Of a stretch of DNA of 64,000 nt, positions 35,072-43,666 are shown in pieces; within the stretch, counting starts at the first letter, position 1, and each line of letters begins with the position of its first letter. The DNA is taken from contig CANMBD010000001.1 of NCBI GenBank assembly GCA_947495985.1, forward strand, positions 558,001-622,000, read 5' to 3'. The position numbers and the translations under genes were made by a program. The stretch is from an uncultured Sphingomonadaceae bacterium. GTDB lineage: Bacteria > Pseudomonadota > Alphaproteobacteria > Sphingomonadales > Sphingomonadaceae. The notes below the pieces were generated by a model, which saw only the letters and a program-made list of their open reading frames with translations, was not told the origin of the DNA and did not search any database.

Positions 35072-38000
35072 ATGGAGGAAGAAACCGACCAAGGTCCGAT
35101 AGGGCGCCGATTGGGGCGACGGCTATTTGTCTATCTGGTCCTGTTTCTGTTGCTGGTCGGCTTTCTCATCTTGTGGTTCAGTCGGATCACTATTGCCGAT
35201 AATTTTGTCCGCTCTCAGCTCAATGATCTGGGCATAGAGGCGAGTTACGAGATTGAAGATATCGGTTTGCGAAAGCAGGTCATCCGCAATTTGGTAATTG
35301 GCGATCCCCGGCAGCCTGATTTGACAGCGGACCTGGTGGAAATCGGAAATAGTGTGGGGACAGGCGGGGCCGGAATAAACTGGGTCCGAGCAACAGGGGT
35401 CAAGGCATTTGGTCGTTTGCAAGGCGGTAAATTGTCCCTTGGAGCACTCGACAAGTTTTCGGATCCGGAAGATGATAGTCCTTTGGCGCTGCCCGATATT
35501 GCGCTGACCGTTGAAAGCGCGCAATTGCGGATCGACAGCGACTTTGGCGCGGTTGGGTTGGCGCTAAACGGCGCTGGCAATTTGCATGACGGCTTTGAAG
35601 GTGAGCTCGCTGCATTGAGCAAGAGCCTGAATTTAGGTGGTTGTTCAATTTCTGATCCCAGCTATTTTGGGGAGATTGCGATCAGCCAGCGCAAACCACG
35701 TTTGAATGGTCCATTGCGCCTTCCCGATGTGGAATGTCCCGACCTGGACTTGTCAGCGAAAGATATAGGCGTTCAGCTTGCATTGGAACTGGGTCAGGAT
35801 TTTACCAGCTGGTCAGGCGATGCAGGTATATCGGGCGGGCCACTGGTTTACGCCGACTATAGTGCCAAGGAAGTAAAATCGACAATTGGCTTTAACGGCG
35901 ATCTGGACCGCAGCAGTGGAAATATTGATCTGACAACAAATGACGTGGATTCTCCTTATGGTCGTGCGAATATTGCGCGGGTTAGTGGACCTTTCCAAAT
36001 TGGTTATGGCGATGATCCGATAACAGCACGGTTTGAGGGCGCGCCTGAAATCCGGTCGGCAAAAATATCCGCCGGCATGCTCGGGCAAACGGAGGGGCTG
36101 GCAACATCGACGGATGGGACGCCGATCGGACCCATTGCGGCAAAGCTGGCTACAGCGATTAGTAACGCGGGTAATTCTCTCAATCTAACCGGTGATATCC
36201 GATTTGATACAGGAGCGGCGGGAACCAAATTGGCGATCAATGCGCTAAGTGCAACTTCCCGGTCTGGCGGAGAAATGGCGTTGGATGACGCGATCTTGCT
36301 TACTTTTGTCGGCGATGATGTGAGGATGCTCGCGCAAGGCGATCTCTTGCTTAATGGCGGTGGTTTCCCCGATGCCAGAATTGATTTGAATGACGGCAGC
36401 CTCTCACGCGGTTTTGCCGGCAGCGTAAACATGGCCGCTTATCAAGCGGGAACAGCGAAACTCAATATTCCAAGCCTCAGCTTTGCGCCCGCGCCCGACG
36501 GCGGAACGAATTTCGATGGTCGCTTGATCCTGTCCGGCCCGCTACCAGAGGGCCGGATTACAGGTCTTCAGGTACCGGTTAACGGCAGTTTTGGCGGGCG
36601 AGGAGGTTTTTCCCTGTTCCGCGAATGTGTCGATTTGCAATTTGCCAGTTTGCGCTCAGCGTCTTTTGTCGCTGGACCGACCCGCACAAGGCTTTGTCCC
36701 GAGAACAGTCACGGCATCGTGTCCAGCCAGGGTGGCGACGTCAATGTCGCGGCCCGCGCGCCGTCTTTTGACCTGACCGGTAATGTTGGTGGAACACCAC
36801 TTGTCCTGTCCAGCGGCGCACTTGGTTTTTCGATGGCCAATGGTGTTACAGCGCAGGATGTTTCCCTCCGCATGGGCACAGCCGACAGCATGACGAAACT
36901 TGACATGGCGCGCCTCAGTGCCGCTTTCGGGCAGACAATCACTGGCAAAATCACCGGCGCAGAAGGGCAGATCGCGAACGTTCCCTTGCTACTAAATGAT
37001 GTCGAGGGTGATTGGCGCTATCTGGATGGCGCGTTCCTGGCTGGCGCACAGCTGCGGGTGCGGGACGAAGAGCAGGTTGAACGCTTTCGTCCGTTAATCA
37101 GCAAAAATGTCCAGATCAAATTTTCTGACGGTCAAATTACCGCTGAAGGCTTACTGCAAGAACCAACAACAGAGCGTGCCGTGGCGACCGTCAACATCCT
37201 TCATGTGCTGGACAATAGTACCGGTGAAGCCGTGATCGAGGTTTCTGGGTTAACCTTTGACGACCGGCTGCAGCCAGAATTGCTGACGCCTTTGACGCTT
37301 GGTGTGATTGCCAATGTCGACGGCACCGTGACGGGTAACGGAAGAATTAATTGGGATGCAGCCGGAGACGGTGTTCGCAGTACGGGCAGTTTTCGGACGG
37401 ATTCTATCAATCTCGCCGCAGCCTTTGGACCGGTTACCGGGCTGTCCGGGGTAATAGAATTTTCCGATTTGCTCGGTCTCGAAACCACGGAGGGTCAGCT
37501 CGTTCGCATGGCAGAGGTCAATCCAGGTGTTGCGGCCTTTAATGGCCAGCTTTTCTATCGGCTACTACCTGATTATAAAATGCAGGTGGAAGGCGGCCAG
37601 TGGCCATTTGCCGGCGGGATGCTTTATCTTGAACCGACCATCCTTGATCTGGGTGAGGATGCGGAACGGCGGCTGGAATTTACCGTTGTTGGTGTGGATG
37701 CTGCACAGTTTCTGACACAATTTGATTTTGAAAATATCACGGCTTCGGGGGTTTTTGACGGGAAATTGCCAATGGTCTTTGATCAGGATGGCGGCCGGAT
37801 TGCCGGTGGGTATCTGGTTGCGCGCAAAGGCGGCGGCTCGCTATCCTATATTGGCGAATTGACCTACGAAGATATGGGAACCTTCGCAAACTTTGCCTTT
37901 AACGCCTTGAAATCTCTTAAATATGAGCAGCTAACGATCGGCATGGACGGCGCTATTGATGGAGAGATCATCACCGAAGTGAAATTTGCTGGGTTGCAAC

Positions 38001-38257
38001 AAGGTGATAGTGCGAGCAAAAATTTCTTCACGAAACAGATCGCCAAGGTGCCTCTTGAATTCAACGTCCGCATCCAGGCACCTTTCATGCAGCTATTGAG
38101 CAGTGCGAAAGCTTTTTACGAACCGGAAATACTGGTCGGCCAGAACTTGCCAGCGCTGTTGAGGGCACAGGAAGAGCGGGCTGCAGAGGCCGCAAAAGCG
38201 TTAGAAAATAATTCTGAATCAACTGTTCAGCCACGGGAAAGCGATAATGAGCCATAA
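35072..38257 (+). CDS. ydbH: YdbH-family intermembrane phospholipid transport (AsmA-like) protein
   Basis: A 1061-residue protein from ATG 35072 (a TTG at 35036 would add 12). One N-terminal membrane anchor (about 15-35, LFVYLVLFLLLVGFLILWF) is followed by a very long beta-rich periplasmic region with YdbH/TamB-like repeats and a C-terminal region with SGVFDGKLPMVFDQDGGRIAGG. Such proteins form hydrophobic-groove bridges carrying phospholipids from the inner to the outer membrane, redundantly with YhdP and TamB in E. coli. The next two genes are its known partners, so the assignment is firm although conservation is low. Confidence 0.85.
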   Translation: MEEETDQGPIGRRLGRRLFVYLVLFLLLVGFLILWFSRITIADNFVRSQLNDLGIEASYEIEDIGLRKQVIRNLVIGDPRQPDLTADLVEIGNSVGTGGAGINWVRATGVKAFGRLQGGKLSLGALDKFSDPEDDSPLALPDIALTVESAQLRIDSDFGAVGLALNGAGNLHDGFEGELAALSKSLNLGGCSISDPSYFGEIAISQRKPRLNGPLRLPDVECPDLDLSAKDIGVQLALELGQDFTSWSGDAGISGGPLVYADYSAKEVKSTIGFNGDLDRSSGNIDLTTNDVDSPYGRANIARVSGPFQIGYGDDPITARFEGAPEIRSAKISAGMLGQTEGLATSTDGTPIGPIAAKLATAISNAGNSLNLTGDIRFDTGAAGTKLAINALSATSRSGGEMALDDAILLTFVGDDVRMLAQGDLLLNGGGFPDARIDLNDGSLSRGFAGSVNMAAYQAGTAKLNIPSLSFAPAPDGGTNFDGRLILSGPLPEGRITGLQVPVNGSFGGRGGFSLFRECVDLQFASLRSASFVAGPTRTRLCPENSHGIVSSQGGDVNVAARAPSFDLTGNVGGTPLVLSSGALGFSMANGVTAQDVSLRMGTADSMTKLDMARLSAAFGQTITGKITGAEGQIANVPLLLNDVEGDWRYLDGAFLAGAQLRVRDEEQVERFRPLISKNVQIKFSDGQITAEGLLQEPTTERAVATVNILHVLDNSTGEAVIEVSGLTFDDRLQPELLTPLTLGVIANVDGTVTGNGRINWDAAGDGVRSTGSFRTDSINLAAAFGPVTGLSGVIEFSDLLGLETTEGQLVRMAEVNPGVAAFNGQLFYRLLPDYKMQVEGGQWPFAGGMLYLEPTILDLGEDAERRLEFTVVGVDAAQFLTQFDFENITASGVFDGKLPMVFDQDGGRIAGGYLVARKGGGSLSYIGELTYEDMGTFANFAFNALKSLKYEQLTIGMDGAIDGEIITEVKFAGLQQGDSASKNFFTKQIAKVPLEFNVRIQAPFMQLLSSAKAFYEPEILVGQNLPALLRAQEERAAEAAKALENNSESTVQPRESDNEP

Positions 38258-38501
38258 GATATGCCAATTGACGGATCGGTCTGGAAATGCGATTCGATCA
38301 ATTATGAGGAATAGGAAGACAACCGGCCTGATATCTGGTGTCGCCTTGGGGCTAAGTGCCGTTCTGGCAGGATGTGTGCAGGTTTCTGCGCCAGACAAAC
38401 CCATCGTGATCAACCTGAATATCAATATTAAGCAAGAGGTCGTGTATCGTCTGGATGGCGATGCGAAGGATTTGATTAACAGTGAAGCGGAGATTTTCTG
38501 A
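38247..38501 (+). CDS. ynbE: YnbE-family outer-membrane lipoprotein
   Basis: Lipoprotein of 60-84 residues. The lipobox is LSAVLAGC; from ATG 38304 the cysteine is residue 24, an ordinary lipoprotein signal, whereas ATG 38247 overlaps the ydbH stop and has GGGAAAG before it but makes a long n-region. The mature part is a short beta-strand-like segment IVINLNINIKQEVVYRL, matching the YnbE family, which in E. coli caps and extends the beta-sheet of YdbH at the outer membrane. It is followed by ydbL with a TGATG overlap. Confidence 0.8.
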   Translation: MSHKICQLTDRSGNAIRSIMRNRKTTGLISGVALGLSAVLAGCVQVSAPDKPIVINLNINIKQEVVYRLDGDAKDLINSEAEIF

Positions 38502-38896
38502 TGTTTGAGTTTATACGGAAAAATAAGGCGGCGGCCATCGTTGGCGGCTTGGCTTTGACCGCCATTGTTGCGACGCCGGTCATGGCACAGCGCGATCCTG
38601 CCTATGCTGCCGCACGTGCTTCTGGCGCGATTGGTGAGAAGCCCGACGGCTATCTCGGCTATGTGAGCTCTCCATCGGCATCGGTGAAAGCCATGGTCGA
38701 AGATCTGAACATCAAGCGCAAGGCGGCCTATACGCGCAAGGCCCAGGAAACCAACTCGACGGTGGAACAATTCGCCTTTACCTCGGGATGCAATCTGATC
38801 ATGCGCACGGTGGCCGGTGAGAAGTATCAGGCACCCAATGGCAGCTGGCAGACCAGAACATCGGCCGCACCAACGCGTGACTCGCGCTGTCCATAA
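38501..38896 (+). CDS. ydbL: YdbL-family periplasmic protein (DUF1318)
   Basis: A 131-residue exported protein. The signal peptide (about 1-29) ends at ATPVMAQ. The mature part has RDPAYAAARASGAIGEKPDGYLGYV, the DUF1318 signature, and two cysteines (SGCNLIMRTV and the C-terminal SRC). In E. coli YdbL is a chaperone-like partner that stops YnbE from multimerising ahead of YdbH pairing. It closes the ydbH-ynbE-ydbL operon and a strong terminator follows. Confidence 0.87.
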   Translation: MFEFIRKNKAAAIVGGLALTAIVATPVMAQRDPAYAAARASGAIGEKPDGYLGYVSSPSASVKAMVEDLNIKRKAAYTRKAQETNSTVEQFAFTSGCNLIMRTVAGEKYQAPNGSWQTRTSAAPTRDSRCP

Positions 38897-38924
38897 CGCC
38901 GATTGACTATATTATTATGACATC

Positions 38925-38957
38925 GGGCGCGCCGCTTATATCGGCGCGCCCTTTTTT
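38925..38957 (+). terminator. Rho-independent terminator of the ydbH operon
   Basis: GGGCGCGCCG (38925-38934) and CGGCGCGCCC (38942-38951) form a perfect 10-bp stem with a 7-base loop, followed by TTTTTT (38952-38957). It lies 28 bp after the ydbL stop. Confidence 0.92.
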
Positions 38958-39007
38958 GTTTCAAATCGTTGATTTTTTATCGAATTTTCTGCAGTGCAGC
39001 ATCGCTG

Positions 39008-39036
39008 TTGACTTGGCGCACCCGCTTTTCTAAACG
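39008..39036 (+). promoter_or_regulatory. Candidate promoter of the atp (F0) operon
   Basis: TTGACT (39008-39013), a 17-bp spacer and TAAACG (39031-39036) lie about 100 bp before atpI. A GC-rich imperfect inverted repeat (CGCACCCG/CGGGCGCG) flanks the -10. This is the best promoter-like match between the terminator and the operon. Confidence 0.45.
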
Positions 39037-39133
39037 GGCGCGGTTAGCGGGGCTACTCGCTGTCGTGAGTAGAACCAGATTAATCGGCTTTTTCGCTGAT
39101 TTTCAATAGTTTTGCAAAGAATCACGACAGAGA

Positions 39134-39448
39134 ATGGACCTGGTAAATCTGATGGACGATGATGCTAAGATAGAGGCGCTGAAAAAGCGGATCGATCAGG
39201 CAACATCAGAAGAAGCGGTCAGATCAGGCAAAACCCAAAAAGGGGTCGATGACAATTATCGGCTCGGAAACCGGGTTTTGGCGGATTTGATTGCAGGCAT
39301 TGGTGGCGGTGCATTGGTCGGCTGGGTGCTCGATCATTTTATCGGGACCTCGCCCTGGCTTCTTTTGGTTTTCCTGTTTCTAGGGATCATCGTGGCGTTC
39401 AGAAATATTATTAAACTCTCAAACGAGAGCGCAAAAAAGCATAAATGA
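39134..39448 (+). CDS. atpI: F0F1 ATP synthase assembly protein AtpI
   Basis: A 104-residue membrane protein. A charged N-terminus (about 1-45) is followed by two hydrophobic hairpin segments, LADLIAGIGGGALVGWVLDHF and a second ending FRNIIKLS. This is the AtpI/AtpQ family pattern of a c-ring assembly and Mg2+-linked factor. It is the first gene of atpI-atpB-atpE-b'-b. An ATG at 39152 is an alternative start. Confidence 0.87.
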   Translation: MDLVNLMDDDAKIEALKKRIDQATSEEAVRSGKTQKGVDDNYRLGNRVLADLIAGIGGGALVGWVLDHFIGTSPWLLLVFLFLGIIVAFRNIIKLSNESAKKHK

Positions 39449-39484
39449 CTTTTGCGCACCGTTTAGAAAACAGGGGTCCCTTGC

Positions 39485-40267
39485 GTGGCGACTGAAGAAG
39501 GTAAAATCGATCCAATGTACCAATTTGAGGTACAGACGATTTTGGAAGGCTTTTCATTAGGCGGACAGCAGATTGCGTTTACCAACAGCGCAGTCTGGAT
39601 GCTGGTTGCGGTTGCTGGTCTTTGGATATTCATGCTGGGCGGTATGAAGCGGGAATTGGTTCCCGGTCGCTGGCAGATGATTGTCGAGACCTTTACCGGT
39701 TTCATCGACAATATGATGGAGGCCAATATCGGCCCCGCTGGCCGTAAATATGCGCCTTATGTATTTTCCCTTTTCATGTTTATCCTGTTTTCGAACATTT
39801 TCGGCCTGCTGCCGGTAGGCGTTTTGGGATTGCATCCTTTTACAGTGACGAGCCATCTGACGGTGACCGGCGTATTGGCGATCATGAGTTTTTCGATCGT
39901 TTTGATTGTGGGTTTTGCCAAGCACAAGCTTCATTTCTTTTCGCTGTTCATTCCGCACGGGACGCCGCTTCCGATGATACCTTTTATCTTCATCGTTGAG
40001 CTACTGTCCTTTCTGGTTCGTCCTTTTAGCCTCGCACTGCGTCTTTTTGTCGCAATGACTGCGGGTCATATCTTGCTGAAGGTTCTGGCTGGTTTCGTGA
40101 TCAACAGCACCAACGCCGGTGCCGGATATGGCGTGCTGGTTGGTATCCCAAGTTTTGCGCTGATGATCGGCATCAGCGCCCTCGAATTGCTGGTGGCGGT
40201 GGTGCAGGCTTATGTCTTTGCGCTGCTGACATCGCTTTACATAAATGATGCAGAAAACCTGCATTGA
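39485..40267 (+). CDS. atpB: ATP synthase F0 subunit a
   Basis: A 260-residue inner-membrane subunit with about six transmembrane helices that forms the proton half-channels. The essential arginine is in SLALRLFVAMTAGH; VELLSFLVRP precedes it and the last helix ALELLVAVVQAYVFALL is the family signature. GTG at 39485 begins VATEEGKIDPMYQF and is chosen because it fits the family N-terminus. It lies 36 bp after atpI. Confidence 0.95.
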   Translation: MATEEGKIDPMYQFEVQTILEGFSLGGQQIAFTNSAVWMLVAVAGLWIFMLGGMKRELVPGRWQMIVETFTGFIDNMMEANIGPAGRKYAPYVFSLFMFILFSNIFGLLPVGVLGLHPFTVTSHLTVTGVLAIMSFSIVLIVGFAKHKLHFFSLFIPHGTPLPMIPFIFIVELLSFLVRPFSLALRLFVAMTAGHILLKVLAGFVINSTNAGAGYGVLVGIPSFALMIGISALELLVAVVQAYVFALLTSLYINDAENLH

Positions 40268-40319
40268 TTTGAAACAAGACTTTATTTCCAAACGATATTT
40301 TTGAACAGGAGTTATTATC

Positions 40320-40547
40320 ATGGACGCAGAAGCAGCAAAATTATTGGGCGCAGGTCTGGCAGCAATTGGTGCCGGTGTAGCCGCCGTAGGTGTGGGTAAC
40401 GTATTCGGAAGCTTCCTGGAAAGCGCGCTGCGCAATCCATCCGCTGCCGACGGTCAACAGGGCCGTTTGTTCATCGGCTTTGCGGCTGCCGAGCTTTTGG
40501 GTCTGCTGGCATTTGTTGTCGCAATGATCCTGATTTTCGTTGCCTAA
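40320..40547 (+). CDS. atpE: ATP synthase F0 subunit c
   Basis: A 75-residue proteolipid with two helices. The polar loop is RNPSAADGQQ (R38-N39-P40) and the proton-binding carboxylate is a glutamate, E58, in AAELLGLL, as is normal for alphaproteobacteria. A strong AGGAG (40307-40311) 8 bases before ATG suits the high copy number of this subunit, and an RNA hairpin follows the stop at 40563-40592. Confidence 0.95.
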   Translation: MDAEAAKLLGAGLAAIGAGVAAVGVGNVFGSFLESALRNPSAADGQQGRLFIGFAAAELLGLLAFVVAMILIFVA

Positions 40548-40562
40548 TATATGATATGAAAC

Positions 40563-40592
40563 TGGCGGGGTGGCAGAAACGCCGCTCCGCTA
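40563..40592 (+). promoter_or_regulatory. Intercistronic RNA hairpin between atpE and the b' gene
   Basis: The arms 40565-40574 and 40581-40590 pair fully (10 bp, two GU) around a 6-base loop, extendable by two pairs. There is no strong T tract. It lies 16 bases after atpE. Similar hairpins elsewhere stabilise the atpE part of the messenger or cause partial termination, raising subunit c over b/b'. The role here is inferred. Confidence 0.6.
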
Positions 40593-40619
40593 TTTCAAAC
40601 TATTGGAGCCTCTGGTTCG

Positions 40620-41114
40620 ATGCCACAAATTGATCAAATTGCCCTAACTTATGGATCGCAGATTTTCTGGCTTTTGCTGACTTTCGGGTTCACATTCCTT
40701 GTTATCGGTTTAGGCATGTTTCCGAAAATCCAGGGCACAGTTGATGCCCGGGACAAGCGGATTGCAGACGATCTGGAGGCGGCGCGTGCGGCCAATTCCA
40801 AGGCGGACGAGCTGGAAGAAAACTATCGCGTCAAAATGGAAAAAGACCGTAGCGAGGCTCAAGCTGTGGTGGAAGCCAGCAAGGCGAAAGCCAATGCAGC
40901 TGCCGAGAAGCGCAAAACTAAAGCCAATGCCGATATTACCGCGAAACTGGCAGCGGCAGAAGCCGATATCAAGGCACGCTCCGATGAAGCCCTGAAAGAA
41001 ATTGAAGACGTTTCTGCGGAAGTTGCACAAGATATGGTTGCCAAAATCTCTGGCGCGAAAGTGACTAAAGCGGCGGCATTGAAAGAAACAAAGGCAGCGT
41101 TGAAACATGGTTGA
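40620..41114 (+). CDS. ATP synthase F0 subunit b'
   Basis: A 164-residue stalk subunit with one N-terminal membrane helix (about 15-33, FWLLLTFGFTFLVIGLGMF) and a long Ala/Glu/Lys-rich coiled coil (about 50-155) that contacts F1. Its N-terminus MPQIDQIALTYGSQIFWL is that of b'. It is the divergent partner of b in alphaproteobacteria. Its 3' end overlaps the b gene by 8 bp. Confidence 0.93.
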   Translation: MPQIDQIALTYGSQIFWLLLTFGFTFLVIGLGMFPKIQGTVDARDKRIADDLEAARAANSKADELEENYRVKMEKDRSEAQAVVEASKAKANAAAEKRKTKANADITAKLAAAEADIKARSDEALKEIEDVSAEVAQDMVAKISGAKVTKAAALKETKAALKHG

Positions 41115-41685
41115 TTTTGCTATTCTCTCTTCAGCTGCGGCTGACATTGCAATGCTGGCATCTGGTGCCGGTGAAGAGCATGTTACGCCTTCCGTATTCG
41201 GCATCTTCAATGCGACCGTATTTGTTTCGCTGTCGATGCTGGTCGTTATCGGCCTGGTCCTCTGGAAAAAAGTTCCTGCCGCGATCGGAGCATCGCTCGA
41301 CAAGAAAATCGCTGATATTCGTGAGCAACTGGATGAAGCCAAGAAGCTGCGGGAAGAATCCGAAGAACTTCGTGCGAAATATGAGTCCCGTTTGCGGGCG
41401 GCCGATGACGAAGCCGCTGAAATCTTGGCGCAAGCTGAAAGCGAAGCGGAACTGGTTGTCGCAGACGCGAAGAAAGCGACCACTGACCTGATTGCGCGTC
41501 GCAAGAAGATGGCGGAAGACAAGATCGCTGCCGCAGAACGTTCGGCGATTGCTGACGTTCGTGCGAAGGCTGCTGGGGCGGCGACAATTGCCGCGCAGAA
41601 CCTGATCGCTGCCAAACATGATGCGGGCGCGGACAAAGCAATGATCGACAAAACGATCAGCGATCTGGGCACAAAGCTTAACTAA
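41107..41685 (+). CDS. atpF: ATP synthase F0 subunit b
   Basis: A 192-residue stalk subunit. A periplasm-facing leader (about 1-40), one membrane helix (VFVSLSMLVVIGLVLWKKVP) and a long coiled coil rich in EEAKKLREESEELRAKY-type residues make the peripheral stalk with b'. The ATG overlaps b' by 8 bp, so translation is probably coupled. It ends the F0 operon; F1 (atpHAGDC) is not in the window. Confidence 0.93.
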   Translation: MVDFAILSSAAADIAMLASGAGEEHVTPSVFGIFNATVFVSLSMLVVIGLVLWKKVPAAIGASLDKKIADIREQLDEAKKLREESEELRAKYESRLRAADDEAAEILAQAESEAELVVADAKKATTDLIARRKKMAEDKIAAAERSAIADVRAKAAGAATIAAQNLIAAKHDAGADKAMIDKTISDLGTKLN

Positions 41686-41709
41686 TACAAAGCATTCCGG
41701 TTTGGATTG

Positions 41710-41731
41710 GGCGCTGGTAATCATCAGCGCC
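41710..41731 (+). other. Hairpin at the end of the atp operon, before uvrC
   Basis: GGCGCTGGT (41710-41718) and ATCAGCGCC (41723-41731) form a 9-bp stem with one GU pair and a tetraloop AATC. There is no T tract, so it may be an mRNA 3' end stabiliser rather than a classical terminator. uvrC starts 19 bp later. Confidence 0.45.
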
Positions 41732-41749
41732 TGCGCTTAGATATATAGC

Positions 41750-43666
41750 ATGTCCGGCCCACAGTCTCCCGACCGTTTTAACGAAGATAAGGCGACCTAT
41801 GCCGTGCGCGGTAATGAGACGCCGGACCTTGAAACGGGTATGGCGGCGATCCGCGAAACGTTGAATACATTGCCAACGCGGCCCGGTGTTTACCGGATGC
41901 AGGACAGTCGTGGAGACGTGCTGTATGTCGGCAAAGCGCGATCACTGAAAAACCGGGTTGGTTCCTACGTCCAGATGAACCGCTTGCCGCATCGTTTGTT
42001 GCGGATGGTTGCGCAGACCCGGTCGATGACGATTGTGACGACGGGCAGCGAGGCCGAAGCGCTGCTTCTCGAAGCACAACTGATCAAGAAATTTCGTCCT
42101 GCATATAATGTTCTGCTGCGTGACGATAAGAGCTTTCCGTTCATCCTGCTGCGCGAAGATCATGATTTCCCGCGCATCCAGAAACATCGCGGGGCGCAGA
42201 AAACCAAAGGCAAATATTTCGGTCCTTTTGCCAGTGCCGGTTCTGTAAACCAAACGCTCAACGCCTTGCAGAAACTCTTCCTGCTGCGGTCCTGCACGGA
42301 CAGCTTTTTCAACAATCGCTCGCGGCCCTGTTTGCTCTATCAAATTAAACGCTGTTCCGCCCCTTGTGTCGATCGGATTAGCAAGGAAGACTATGCGGAG
42401 CTGGTGGAGGACTCTCGGAATTTTCTCTCAGGCAAATCGACCGAAGTGCAGCAGAAACTCGGTGCGCAGATGGAAAAGGCATCTGAGGAACTCGATTTCG
42501 AGATGGCGGCTCTTTATCGCGACCGACTAAAGGCGCTGACCTTCATTCAGGGCAATCAGGCGGTCAATGCAGCCGGTCTGCCAGACGCGGATATATTCGC
42601 ATTGGCGGCCAAAGGTTCGACGGTTTGCATACAAGCGTTTTTCATCCGAGGCGGCCAGAATTGGGGCCATCGCAGCTTCTTTCCCGCACATACAAGCAAC
42701 GTGGAAATCGAAGAGGTTCTCTCCAGCTTCCTGATGCAATTTTATGATCGGATGCCGCCGCCAAAATTGGTGCTTCTGGACCGCGAATTACCGGATGAAG
42801 AACTTCTGGCTGAGGCTTTGGGCACGCGGTCGGACTATAAAGTCAGCGTATCCCGGCCCCAACGCGGTGATCGATTGAAACTGCTCAAACAAGCGAGCCG
42901 CAATGCGGAAGAAGCGCTCGACCGTCGTTTGGCAGAATCGTCTACACAGGCTAAGATTATGCGTGAAATGGTCGAACTGCTCGAGCTTGATGCAGTGCCA
43001 GACCGTATTGAGATATACGATAACAGCCATATTCAGGGGACGAATATGGTTGGTGGTATGGTTGTTGCGGGGCCGGAAGGTTTTCGAAAAAGCGCCTATC
43101 GTAAGTTCAACATAAAAAACCCTGATACCAAACCGGGAGACGATTTTGCGATGATGCGCGAGGTGCTGGAACGCCGCTTTGCACGAGCACAGAAAGAAGA
43201 CCCGGATCGCGAGAAGGGCGAATGGCCTGATCTGGTGCTGATCGATGGTGGCAAGGGCCAGATGACCGCCGCCAAAGAAGCCCTCGCGGAAATCGGAGTT
43301 GAAGACGTCAACATGATTGGCGTGTCCAAGGGGCCGGATCGCAACGCTGGGCGTGAGACGTTTCACTTCATGGATGGGCGCGAGTTGAACCTACCTATAA
43401 ACAGCCCCGTTCTATTCTATCTTCAGCGGCTGCGGGATGAAGCCCACCGCTATGCGATCGGGGCGCATCGGCAGAAACGCGCCAAGTCTATTGGTCATAG
43501 CTCGCTGGATGACGTTCCCGGCATAGGGCCGGCGCGAAAGCGCGCGATGTTGCTGCATTTCGGCACGGCACGAGCGGTGAAGAACGCGTCACTGGAAGAT
43601 CTGCAAGGCGCGCCGGGGGTTTCGGCGACTGTGGCGCAGAAAGTGTATGACTATTTCCATGGCTAG
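41750..43666 (+). CDS. uvrC: Excinuclease ABC subunit C
   Basis: A 638-residue nuclease of nucleotide excision repair that cuts 3' and 5' of a lesion. GIY-YIG-type N-terminal domain (PTRPGVYRMQDSRGDVLYVGKA), UVR motif (LEKASEELDFEMAALYRDRL), the RNase H-like 5' incision domain with YDNSHIQGTNMVGGMVV and LVLIDGGKGQM, and C-terminal helix-hairpin-helix repeats (DDVPGIGPARKRAML; GAPGVSATVAQKV). The start has a 30-residue leader before the core. recO begins inside the 3' end. Confidence 0.95.
   Translation: MSGPQSPDRFNEDKATYAVRGNETPDLETGMAAIRETLNTLPTRPGVYRMQDSRGDVLYVGKARSLKNRVGSYVQMNRLPHRLLRMVAQTRSMTIVTTGSEAEALLLEAQLIKKFRPAYNVLLRDDKSFPFILLREDHDFPRIQKHRGAQKTKGKYFGPFASAGSVNQTLNALQKLFLLRSCTDSFFNNRSRPCLLYQIKRCSAPCVDRISKEDYAELVEDSRNFLSGKSTEVQQKLGAQMEKASEELDFEMAALYRDRLKALTFIQGNQAVNAAGLPDADIFALAAKGSTVCIQAFFIRGGQNWGHRSFFPAHTSNVEIEEVLSSFLMQFYDRMPPPKLVLLDRELPDEELLAEALGTRSDYKVSVSRPQRGDRLKLLKQASRNAEEALDRRLAESSTQAKIMREMVELLELDAVPDRIEIYDNSHIQGTNMVGGMVVAGPEGFRKSAYRKFNIKNPDTKPGDDFAMMREVLERRFARAQKEDPDREKGEWPDLVLIDGGKGQMTAAKEALAEIGVEDVNMIGVSKGPDRNAGRETFHFMDGRELNLPINSPVLFYLQRLRDEAHRYAIGAHRQKRAKSIGHSSLDDVPGIGPARKRAMLLHFGTARAVKNASLEDLQGAPGVSATVAQKVYDYFHG

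Noticed and set aside
40710..41672. 320-codon minus-strand open frame across the b'/b genes
   Set aside because: Ser/Ala-rich product of antisense coiled-coil codons; both ATP synthase genes are clear on the other strand.
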